The position numbers and the translations under genes were made by a program. Below are positions 1-4,941 of a stretch of 5,438 nt of DNA, piece after piece; position 1 is the stretch's first letter, and each line of letters starts with the position of its first letter. This DNA comes from an uncultured Acidimicrobiaceae bacterium (lineage in GTDB: Bacteria > Actinomycetota > Acidimicrobiia > Spongiisociales > UBA5794), in NCBI GenBank assembly GCA_947258635.1, contig CAMYJM010000207.1, positions 1 through 5,438 on the forward strand. Reading direction: 5' to 3'. The notes beneath the pieces are model-generated. The model did not search any database. It was given only the letters and a program-made list of their open reading frames with translations, and was not told the origin of the DNA.

Positions 1-86
1 GCTTGTGGTCAGCACACGCTGTCGGTTTGGGGGCATCGAACCAGCTTGAGGTGGCATGCCCGTGTCGGCTCAGCCGTTCGCAGTCG
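1..86. other. Flanking sequence downstream of ppk2, no gene seen
   Basis: This is the stretch beyond the stop codon of the minus-strand polyphosphate kinase. I see no convincing coding sequence: the short plus-strand reading frame through it continues into ppk2 antisense and resembles nothing I know. Two weak dyads are visible, GGGCAT (31-36) pairing with ATGCCC (56-61) across a 19-nt loop, and CGGCT-C-AGCCG (66-76). Either could fold in the ppk2 transcript, but neither is followed by a T-run on the minus strand, so a terminator is not supported. Confidence 0.4.
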
Positions 87-992
87 TCACAGCGTGAACT
101 TGCCCTTGCGGATGCGATCGGCCTTCATGTTGCTGAGCTCCTCGGCCCCGGAAATGACGATGTCATGGTCGGGCACGAAGTCTAGAGCCGTGCTTCGTCC
201 GTCATAAGGAACCGAATTGAGGATGACCTTCATGGCGTTGAGCCGGGCTTGCTGCTTGTCTCCGGAGCGGATGATCGTCCACGGCGCCGCCGGCGTGCTG
301 GTGCGTTTGAGCATCGCGAACTTGAGCTCGGTGAAGTCGTCCCAGTGCTCCTGGGCTTGGACGTCGATCTCGCTCAGCTTCCACTGGCGGAGCGGGTCGT
401 CGCGGCGTCGTTCGAAGCGGCGGGCTTGTTCCTCCTTGGTGACGCTGAAGTAGAGCTTTATCAGAATCGTGCCCTGGCGAACGAGATCCTTTTCGAAGCC
501 GACGACTCCCTTCATGAAGTTCTCGTACTCGTCGTCGGAGCAGAATCCAAAGACCTTCTCCACGATCGCCCGGTTGTACCAACTGCGATCGAAGAGCACC
601 ACCTCGCCACCCCGGGGGAACTGAGCGACATAGCGCTGGAAGTACCACTGGGTCTTCTGCTCGTGATGCGGCTTGCCCAGCGCTACCACCCGGTAGTGCT
701 TCTCATTCATATAGCGGGTAACGCGGCGGATGGTCCCGCCTTTGCCGGCGGCATCGCGTCCCTCGAACAGCACGATCATGCGCAGGTTGTTCGCCTCGAG
801 GTGGCGCTGGAACTTGAGAAGCTCGACCTGCCACGGACGCAGCTCTTCCTCGTTGGCGAGCTTCCGCATCGCCTTCTTGGCGTCGTCGCGCATGGCGGCA
901 ACCTCGTCCTGCAACTCGTTGCGGCTCATGATCAGCTTCGAGAGCGGCATGATCTCGCCGTTCACTTCAACCAGGGGATCTTCCTCGAGCAT
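87..992 (-). CDS. ppk2: Polyphosphate kinase 2 (PPK2), class I-like
   Basis: Cytoplasmic PPK2-family kinase that transfers phosphate between inorganic polyphosphate and nucleotides, typically making NTP from NDP and polyP. Numbered from the ATG at 992 (301 aa), the P-loop GRDAAGKGG lies at 78-86 with Lys84, the Walker B stretch VVLFDRSWYNR at 131-141 with Asp135, and the Arg-rich lid RRRDDPLRQWK at 195-205. TQWYFQRY before Walker B and the WDDFTE / APWTII segments after the lid are also typical. It is a single-domain protein of normal length for the family. Start choice: an upstream in-frame ATG at 1046 would add 18 residues (WWYRCY region) unlike the family. Its only GGAGG abuts the ATG with no spacer, whereas the ATG at 992 has a TACCGT hexamer 6 nt upstream that fits a leaderless start. 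Family assignment is very secure. The subclass (NDP versus AMP/NMP phosphorylation) is inferred from overall resemblance to actinobacterial class I proteins. Confidence 0.93.
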   Translation of the reverse strand: MLEEDPLVEVNGEIMPLSKLIMSRNELQDEVAAMRDDAKKAMRKLANEEELRPWQVELLKFQRHLEANNLRMIVLFEGRDAAGKGGTIRRVTRYMNEKHYRVVALGKPHHEQKTQWYFQRYVAQFPRGGEVVLFDRSWYNRAIVEKVFGFCSDDEYENFMKGVVGFEKDLVRQGTILIKLYFSVTKEEQARRFERRRDDPLRQWKLSEIDVQAQEHWDDFTELKFAMLKRTSTPAAPWTIIRSGDKQQARLNAMKVILNSVPYDGRSTALDFVPDHDIVISGAEELSNMKADRIRKGKFTL

Positions 993-998
993 GTAGCA

Positions 999-1004
999 AC
1001 GGTA
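999..1004 (-). promoter_or_regulatory. Possible -10 element for leaderless ppk2
   Basis: Read on the minus strand this is TACCGT, a TANNNT-type hexamer that ends 6 nt before the ATG at 992. The transcript would start at or next to that codon. No recognisable -35 hexamer lies 16-18 nt further upstream. A TANNNT match at a fixed place is not rare by chance, so this is only suggestive. Confidence 0.3.
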
Positions 1005-1078
1005 CCACCAGAGCAAGCCGCGAATCGCCTCGCCCCCCTGGGGCATCCTCCGGGCGACAGGTGGAGCACCCCAACGCG

Positions 1079-1084
1079 TAGGCT
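1079..1084 (+). promoter_or_regulatory. Candidate -10 element for the lipoprotein gene
   Basis: TAGGCT is a common actinobacterial form of the TANNNT -10. A weak -35-like GCGACA sits at 1054-1059 with a 19-nt spacer, which is longer than ideal. Initiation would give a 5' leader of about 35 nt carrying the Shine-Dalgarno at 1114-1118. The opposite strand reads TAGCCT at 1085-1080, so this site could also fire towards ppk2. I see no operator-like dyad beside it. Confidence 0.35.
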
Positions 1085-1113
1085 AGAAACGGCCCTGGGA
1101 GGACGCGTCGACC

Positions 1114-1118
1114 GGAGG
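1114..1118 (+). promoter_or_regulatory. Shine-Dalgarno GGAGG that fixes the lipoprotein start
   Basis: GGAGG lies 6 nt before the GTG at 1125, which is good spacing. The next in-frame ATG (1143) is 24 nt away from it, too far to use this site. The GTG is therefore the likely start, and the signal peptide carries six extra residues (MVGLRS) including an Arg. Confidence 0.75.
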
Positions 1119-1124
1119 TGAGCC

Positions 1125-1730
1125 GTGGTCGGATTGCGGAGTATGTCCGTCGCGCTGGGGGTCGCTCTGCTCGTCTCGAGTCTGGCGGCTTGTGGTGCCG
1201 TCGGTTCCGGCAACATCGTCTCGGAAGCTCGTGATGTCGCCGGGTTCGATTCGATCGACGTGAGTCAGGGGATCACCGTCGACGTGGTCGTCAAAGAGGG
1301 CGAGCCGCACTCGGTGACCGTCAACTACGACGACAACATCATCGACAAGCTCGTCACCGACGTATCCAATGCCACCTTGATTGTGAAATTCAACGGCTCG
1401 GTCAGGCTGTCCGGTTCCGGGTCCGGCCGGGTGGTCACCGTCGTGATGCCGCGGCTCGGCGCGCTGGAGGCGAGTGGCGGTGCCAGTGTCGCCGCTCGGG
1501 GCCCCGCCGATCGGCTTGCGATCGATGCCTCCGGCGGCGCCTCGATCAACACCTCCGATCTGCTCGCCGTCGACGTCACCGTTGATGTGTCCGGAGGGGC
1601 CAGCGTGCGGATGTTCGCCAGCGGCTCGGCGACGGGTGACGCCTCCGGCGGTGCATCAGTCGATGTCATCGGCTCGCCGGACACGCTCAACGTCGACAGC
1701 AGCGGTGGCGCCAGCGTTTCGAGCCGCTGA
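1125..1730 (+). CDS. Secreted lipoprotein with DUF2807 / head-GIN domain
   Basis: 201-residue protein with a lipoprotein signal peptide: a short n-region with Arg5, a hydrophobic stretch at about 8-19, then the lipobox L20-A21-A22-C23. Cys23 would be lipidated and the mature protein held on the outer face of the membrane. The body (about 38-201) fits the DUF2807 (putative auto-transporter adhesin, head GIN) family: it opens with a FDSIDVSQGITVDVVV-type strand pattern and then carries SGGAS at 117-121, 136-140, 156-160, 174-178 and 193-197. The 18-20 residue spacing suggests successive coils of a beta-solenoid. Function is unknown for this family; a cell-surface or envelope role is inference. 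There is no transmembrane anchor beyond the signal peptide. It starts with GTG behind a strong GGAGG. It is divergent from ppk2 and converges on the racemase gene, so it is probably transcribed alone. Confidence 0.85.
   Translation: MVGLRSMSVALGVALLVSSLAACGAVGSGNIVSEARDVAGFDSIDVSQGITVDVVVKEGEPHSVTVNYDDNIIDKLVTDVSNATLIVKFNGSVRLSGSGSGRVVTVVMPRLGALEASGGASVAARGPADRLAIDASGGASINTSDLLAVDVTVDVSGGASVRMFASGSATGDASGGASVDVIGSPDTLNVDSSGGASVSSR
1473..1715 (+). repeat. Five SGGAS-centred protein repeats in the lipoprotein
   Basis: Five copies of Ser-Gly-Gly-Ala-Ser occur with spacings of 19, 20, 18 and 19 residues. Each is preceded by a hydrophobic or Asp-rich strand and most are followed by Val or Ile. 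A degenerate SGSAT sits at 166-170. Each copy uses different synonymous codons (for example AGT GGC GGT GCC AGT versus TCC GGA GGG GCC AGC). The repeat is therefore kept at protein level and is not a recent DNA duplication. Confidence 0.8.
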
Positions 1731-1733
1731 GGA

Positions 1734-2447
1734 TCAAATCGCGGCGGGATCTTGGTCGGCCAGCGCCCAATCCACGGCTGCCAGGGCATGGAGCCTGGTA
1801 GTCGGGAAATAGGGGACCGCGACGTCGGCGGGCTCCACCAGGAGCTCGATCTCGGTGCAGCCGGCGATGACACCTTCGGCACCGGCTGCGACAAGCCCCT
1901 CGATGATCTCGACGAAGCGGGCCCGCGAGCGATCCTCGATCACACCCTGCACGAGCTCGTCGTAGATGACGCCGTGGACGATTGCCCGCCCGACCGCATC
2001 CGGGATGTGCACATCGAGCCCGTGGCCGTGCTGGAGTCGGCCCCGGTAGAAGTCGTCCTCCATGGTGAATCGTGTGCCCAACAGGGCGACCCTGTCGATG
2101 CCGGCGTCGGCGACGGCGGCGGCGGTGGCGTCGGCGATATGGATCAGCGGTATCTCGATCGCCGCCTGCACTTCATCGGCCATGCGGTGCATCGTGTTCG
2201 TACATATGACGAGAAAGTCACCGCCCCCCGCCTCAACTGCCCGGGCCCCGGCCACCATCAGGGCGGTTGCGCCTTCCCAATCGCCCTCGTGCTGCAGCGC
2301 TTCCACGTCATGGAAGTCGACGGAGTACATGACTGACTTGGCCGAGTGGGTGCCGCCCAGACGCCTGCGGACCTCCTGGTTGATGATGCGGTAGTACTCG
2401 ACTGAGGATTCCCAGCTCATGCCGCCGAGCAGGCCGATGGTGCGCAT
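1734..2447 (-). CDS. Amino-acid racemase, Asp/Glu racemase superfamily (YgeA-like)
   Basis: PLP-independent cytoplasmic racemase of 237 aa, interconverting L- and D-amino acids. E. coli YgeA has been reported both as Asp/Glu-specific and as broad-specificity, so the substrate is open. It opens with the family signature MRTIGLLGGMSWES. The first active-site segment is ICTNTMH (81-87) and the second is GCTEIELL (196-203). HIADAT and ALLGTRFTMEDDFYRGRL in the middle closely follow YgeA. Counting from this ATG, the catalytic-position residues are Thr83 and Cys197, the same numbers I recall for E. coli YgeA. Thr takes the place of the first of the two Cys found in classical racemases, while Cys82 sits next to it. 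An ATG directly upstream (2450) is possible, but the -10 hexamer would then lie only 3 nt before it. The gene ends 3 nt from the convergent lipoprotein gene and is divergent from an AEC permease. Family secure, substrate unknown. Confidence 0.9.
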   Translation of the reverse strand: MRTIGLLGGMSWESSVEYYRIINQEVRRRLGGTHSAKSVMYSVDFHDVEALQHEGDWEGATALMVAGARAVEAGGGDFLVICTNTMHRMADEVQAAIEIPLIHIADATAAAVADAGIDRVALLGTRFTMEDDFYRGRLQHGHGLDVHIPDAVGRAIVHGVIYDELVQGVIEDRSRARFVEIIEGLVAAGAEGVIAGCTEIELLVEPADVAVPYFPTTRLHALAAVDWALADQDPAAI

Positions 2448-2453
2448 CATCCG

Positions 2454-2459
2454 AGTATA
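2454..2459 (-). promoter_or_regulatory. -10 element of the racemase gene, leaderless type
   Basis: On the minus strand this reads TATACT, five of six matches to TATAAT, and is an AT-rich island in GC-rich DNA. It ends 6 nt before the ATG at 2447, so the transcript should begin at the start codon. No Shine-Dalgarno is present. The -35 position (about 2477-2482, ACGAGG on the minus strand) does not match the consensus, which hints at an activator or an alternative sigma factor. Confidence 0.55.
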
Positions 2460-2462
2460 TGA

Positions 2463-2482
2463 ACCAGGTGGCCGGACCTCGT
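2463..2482. promoter_or_regulatory. Imperfect inverted repeat between divergent promoters, possible operator
   Basis: ACCAGGT (2463-2469) and ACCTCGT (2476-2482) pair at six of seven positions around a 6-nt spacer. The centre is close to the midpoint between the two facing -10 elements and covers the -35 zone of both promoters. A perfect 10-nt palindrome CGTCGCGACG follows at 2480-2489. Either could bind a regulator shared by the racemase and the permease. This is inference from position only; short dyads are frequent in GC-rich DNA. Confidence 0.3.
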
Positions 2483-2493
2483 CGCGACGCCGT

Positions 2494-2499
2494 TACGCT
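2494..2499 (+). promoter_or_regulatory. -10 element of the permease gene, leaderless type
   Basis: TACGCT (TANNNT type) ends 7 nt before the GTG at 2507, so initiation at that codon is expected. This is the common actinobacterial leaderless arrangement. There is no Shine-Dalgarno before the GTG and no good -35 hexamer near 2471-2476. It supports GTG 2507 as the start over the upstream ATG at 2459, which would lie outside this transcript. Confidence 0.45.
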
Positions 2500-2506
2500 C
2501 CGGGCC

Positions 2507-3409
2507 GTGCCCGAGCTACTGCGGATATTCATCGACGTGCTGGTACCGGTGTTCGGCGTGGCCGGGGCGGGCTACGCCGCGGCGCGCATCGCCAAGCTCG
2601 ATCATCGGCCGCTGGCGACGCTGGCCTACTGGCTCTTGGCTCCGGCGTTCATTTTCCGGGTCCTGAGCGACCCGACTGCGCTCGACGGGCCGGTCCTCGA
2701 CATGATCGCCAGCTCAATGGTCACGGTTTCCGTCGTGTGGATCGCGATCTGGTTCGGGCTGCGCCGCGTCCCGGCGGAGCGCAAGGTCATCGATGCGATG
2801 TCTTCGGCCATGGGCAACGTCGGCAACCTTGGCTTCCCCGTCGTGCTTTTCGCCCTCGGCGAGGCGGCGCTGACGGCTGCTGCCATCCACTTCCTCGCCG
2901 TGACGACCTGTATCTTCGGCTTTGGGGTCACTGCAAGCTCCCGGCTGCGCAGCGGTAGTGCCCTGACGGCTCTGCGCCGGGTCGTCACGACTCCGGCGAT
3001 CCTCGCCGTCCCGGCAGCGTTTGTCGCGGCGGCTACAGAATCGACGCTGCCGACGGCACCGGATCGGTTCATCGGCCTGCTCGCCGACGCCATGATCCCC
3101 GTGATGCTCCTCACTCTCGGGATCCAGCTCGCTTCGAGCCACCTCGCCGCGGGGTGGCGCCGGCTCGGGCTCATCACCGGGGCCAAGCTGGTGGTGAGCC
3201 CGCTGGTGTTCATGGCGGTTGCGGCCTTGCTCGGCCTCGATGGGATTCCACGTGACGCGGGCCTCGTGCTGGCGGCGATGCCGACCGCCGTGCTCGTTGG
3301 CCTCATCGGTCTCGAATTCGACTTGGAAACCGAGGTGGCGAGCGCTGCCATCCTGGTCACCTCGGTCGTCGCCATGGGGACTCTCAGCGTGCTGCTGGCC
3401 GTCGTCTGA
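2507..3409 (+). CDS. AEC (auxin efflux carrier) family permease
   Basis: Integral inner-membrane transporter of 300 aa with about ten predicted helices: roughly 4-24, 36-53, 63-85, 98-118, 122-142, 160-177, 189-209, 219-243, 250-271 and 276-300. The family is recognised from the overall plan, the N-terminal LVPVFGVAGAGYAAAR, the MGNVGNLGFPVVLFALGE segment of helix 4 (a conserved Asn/Gly/Pro motif in AEC proteins), and the IPVMLLTLGIQLA helix. Known bacterial members move organic acids such as malate or malonate; the substrate here cannot be read from the sequence. Start: GTG 2507 places helix 1 three residues from the N-terminus, as usual in the family, and fits the leaderless promoter. ATG 2459 would add 16 residues (NQVAGPRRDAVTLRA) with no family likeness. 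The divergent racemase 59 nt away suggests co-regulation and perhaps an amino- or organic-acid substrate, which is inference. Confidence 0.85.
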   Translation: MPELLRIFIDVLVPVFGVAGAGYAAARIAKLDHRPLATLAYWLLAPAFIFRVLSDPTALDGPVLDMIASSMVTVSVVWIAIWFGLRRVPAERKVIDAMSSAMGNVGNLGFPVVLFALGEAALTAAAIHFLAVTTCIFGFGVTASSRLRSGSALTALRRVVTTPAILAVPAAFVAAATESTLPTAPDRFIGLLADAMIPVMLLTLGIQLASSHLAAGWRRLGLITGAKLVVSPLVFMAVAALLGLDGIPRDAGLVLAAMPTAVLVGLIGLEFDLETEVASAAILVTSVVAMGTLSVLLAVV

Positions 3410-3544
3410 GGTGGGCCGGACGCTCCATGACTCTGAACCTCTAGGCAATCTGGCTTACGACGGCGCAAGATCCTCTGATGGCTCGGCATGCCATGGTCCC
3501 GATTGGCTATGTTGGGTGTATCCGGTCCAGCACAGGGAGTAAAC
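3410..3544 (+). promoter_or_regulatory. Intergenic leader of the cox operon, promoter poorly defined
   Basis: 135 nt lie between the permease stop and coxM and must hold the cox promoter if the operon is not read through from the permease. The best -10 I see is TATGTT at 3508-3513, four of six matches, giving a leader of about 25 nt. No convincing -35 is present. The palindrome GGCATGCC (3485-3492) sits where a -35 would be. No hairpin with a T-run was found to end the permease transcript. Confidence 0.3.
3534..3539 (+). promoter_or_regulatory. Shine-Dalgarno AGGGAG that fixes the coxM start
   Basis: AGGGAG lies 5 nt before the ATG at 3545. It rules against the in-frame ATG at 3488, which would add 19 residues and place this site inside the gene. 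The chosen start also puts the FAD motif at the same residue numbers as in characterised CoxM. Confidence 0.8.
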
Positions 3545-4456
3545 ATGTACCCTCGACCCTTCGACTATCTGGTGCCGTCTACGAAGGAAGAGGCACTCGA
3601 CATACTCGCCGAGCGCGGTGACGAGGTGAAGATACTCGCCGGTGGTCAGAGCCTCATTCCGATGATGAAGCTGCGCTTCGCCAGTCCCGCAACGCTTGTC
3701 GATATCAATCGACTGCCGAACCTCAACGCCATCGAGATCCAGAACGGACATGTCCGGATTCAGGCGCTGGCTCGCCACGCGGACGTCGTGCGCTCGGAGG
3801 TGGTCAAGGCAGAGAACGCTGCAATCGCATCGGCGGCGCCGTGGATCGCCGATCCGCTGGTGCGCAACCTGGGAACGCTGTGCGGCTCGGTGGCGCACCA
3901 CGACCCGGAAGGCGATTGGGCGTCGGTGATGCTCGCCGTCGGCGCCGAGGTCGTCGCCGAGTCCAGGGAGCGGTCCGTCCAGTCCCATCCGGGATCCGAC
4001 GCCCAACACGTCGGAGGAACCCGGGTCATCCCGATTGAGGATTTCCTGGTCGACATGTTCGCGACTGCGCTCCACCCAACGGAGCTCTTGACCGAGGTCA
4101 GAATTCCCCGGTATGCAAGAGGCGGTGGCGACTACCAGAAACTCGAGAGAAAGATCGGCGACTACGCGACTGTGGGCGTCGCCACGCATCTCGAGCTCGA
4201 CGATGCCGGCGTGATCACCAGAGCCGGGATCGCTCTCACGTCTGTGTACTACCGCAACCTCAAGGTCCCGGAGGCTGAGGCTGTGCTGGTTGGAAACGCC
4301 CCAAGCGAGGGGCTGTTCGCCGAGGCTGCGCAGATCGCCAAGGCCGCGTGTGATCCGACGGACGATGTGCGCGGCTCGGCCGCCTACAAGCGAGACATCG
4401 TACGGGTGTTCGTGGAACGAGGCTTGGCCAATTCACTCGCCAAGGCACAGGGTTAG
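3545..4456 (+). CDS. coxM: Carbon monoxide dehydrogenase medium subunit, FAD-binding (CoxM)
   Basis: 303-aa FAD subunit of a molybdenum hydroxylase, part of the (LMS)2 complex. It receives electrons from the [2Fe-2S] clusters of CoxS and hands them to a quinone or other carrier at the membrane. The first FAD motif is AGGQS at 32-36 and the second is TLCG at 111-114, the same positions as AGGHS and TIGG in the Oligotropha enzyme as I recall it. HHDPEGDW follows at 118-125. The C-terminal CO-dehydrogenase flavoprotein domain is seen in KLERKIGDYATVGVA (199-213) and DVRGSAAYKRDIV (274-286). Odd points: Cys113 replaces the usual Gly, and about 15 extra residues (141-157, RERSVQSHPGSDAQHVG) lie before the IPIEDF strand. 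It is the first gene of a tight operon; its stop codon overlaps the Shine-Dalgarno of coxS. Other members of the xanthine dehydrogenase family look alike, but the neighbours favour CO dehydrogenase. Confidence 0.88.
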   Translation: MYPRPFDYLVPSTKEEALDILAERGDEVKILAGGQSLIPMMKLRFASPATLVDINRLPNLNAIEIQNGHVRIQALARHADVVRSEVVKAENAAIASAAPWIADPLVRNLGTLCGSVAHHDPEGDWASVMLAVGAEVVAESRERSVQSHPGSDAQHVGGTRVIPIEDFLVDMFATALHPTELLTEVRIPRYARGGGDYQKLERKIGDYATVGVATHLELDDAGVITRAGIALTSVYYRNLKVPEAEAVLVGNAPSEGLFAEAAQIAKAACDPTDDVRGSAAYKRDIVRVFVERGLANSLAKAQG

Positions 4457-4460
4457 GGAG
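4455..4460 (+). promoter_or_regulatory. Shine-Dalgarno of coxS overlapping the coxM stop
   Basis: AGGGAG begins inside the TAG stop of coxM (4454-4456) and lies 5 nt before the ATG of coxS at 4466. The same hexamer and spacing serve coxM. The overlap suggests translational coupling of the two subunits. Confidence 0.7.
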
Positions 4461-4465
4461 ACGTT

Positions 4466-4930
4466 ATGAGAATCACATTCACAATCAACGGGGTGGAGCG
4501 CACCGAGGACGTGGAGCCGAGGAGGCTCTTGGTCGACTTCATCCGGTACCAGCTGGCTCTGACGGGCACCCACATCGGTTGCGACACGACGAGCTGTGGC
4601 GTCTGCACCGTCCTGGTCGACGGTATCCCCATCAAGTCCTGCACCATGTTCGCCGTGCAAGTCGACGGCCGAACGATCAAGACGGTGGAAGGACTCAAGG
4701 AGAACGGTCAGCTCCATCCCATCCAGGCTGCCTTCAAAGAGGAGCACGGGCTGCAGTGCGGCTATTGCACCCCCGCCATGATGCTCGTCGGGTCCAAGCT
4801 GATAGAGGAGAATCCGAATCCCACCGCGGACGAGGTGCGCTGGGCCATCTCCGGCAACCTGTGCCGGTGCACCGGTTATGTCAACATCGTCAAAGCAATT
4901 CAGTCGGCCGCCGCCGCTACCAACGGTTGA
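4466..4930 (+). CDS. coxS: Carbon monoxide dehydrogenase small subunit, 2x[2Fe-2S] (CoxS)
   Basis: 154-aa iron-sulfur subunit that carries electrons from the molybdenum site of CoxL to the FAD of CoxM. The N-terminal plant-ferredoxin-type domain binds the distal cluster through Cys39, Cys44, Cys47 and Cys59. The C-terminal helical domain binds the proximal cluster through Cys98, Cys101, Cys133 and Cys135, in QCGYC (97-101) and NLCRCTGY (131-138). All eight ligands are present and the length is normal. LTGTHIGCDTTSCGVCTV and IKSCTMFAVQ closely follow the form I CoxS of Oligotropha (IGCDTSHCGACTV, VKSCTMFAVQ). This, with the gene order M-S-L, argues for CO dehydrogenase over related purine, nicotinate or aldehyde hydroxylases. 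There is no signal peptide, so the protein is cytoplasmic. Start is ATG 4466 with AGGGAG 5 nt upstream; coxL begins 11 nt after its stop. Confidence 0.92.
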   Translation: MRITFTINGVERTEDVEPRRLLVDFIRYQLALTGTHIGCDTTSCGVCTVLVDGIPIKSCTMFAVQVDGRTIKTVEGLKENGQLHPIQAAFKEEHGLQCGYCTPAMMLVGSKLIEENPNPTADEVRWAISGNLCRCTGYVNIVKAIQSAAAATNG

Positions 4931-4932
4931 TC

Positions 4933-4936
4933 GGAG
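4933..4936 (+). promoter_or_regulatory. Shine-Dalgarno of coxL
   Basis: GGAG lies 5 nt before the ATG at 4942, in the 11-nt gap after coxS. It supports this ATG as the coxL start and matches the spacing used by coxM and coxS. Confidence 0.65.
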
Positions 4937-4941
4937 ATCCC

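Noticed and set aside
31..76. Weak dyads downstream of ppk2 as a terminator
   Set aside because: Stems are only 5-6 bp, one with a 19-nt loop, and no T-run follows on the minus strand.
249..1121. Long plus-strand open frame (290 codons) opposite ppk2
   Set aside because: It mirrors the codons of a clear PPK2 gene, has no ribosome site and resembles no protein family. Long antisense frames are expected in GC-rich DNA.
2459..2506. N-terminal extension of the permease from ATG 2459
   Set aside because: The added residues are not membrane-like or family-like, the ATG overlaps the racemase -10, and GTG 2507 fits both the promoter and helix 1.
3485..3492. GGCATGCC palindrome upstream of coxM, also present at 53-60, as a shared operator
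   Set aside because: An 8-nt palindrome occurring twice in 5.4 kb of GC-rich DNA is compatible with chance, and the copy at 53-60 is not in a promoter position.
2626..3546. Long minus-strand open frames (306 and 244 codons) opposite the permease
   Set aside because: Their translations are low-complexity (Arg/Ser/Thr-rich or His/Glu/Asp-rich), as expected from reading hydrophobic codons backwards. The plus strand encodes a clear ten-helix permease.
3945..4030. Pair of compensating frameshifts as the cause of the extra CoxM residues
   Set aside because: The alternative frame gives an Arg/Pro-rich stretch with no better match to the family, so an in-frame insertion is simpler.
3455..4189. Minus-strand open frame of 244 codons opposite coxM
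   Set aside because: It shadows the FAD-subunit gene, whose motifs and ribosome site are unambiguous. No family likeness.
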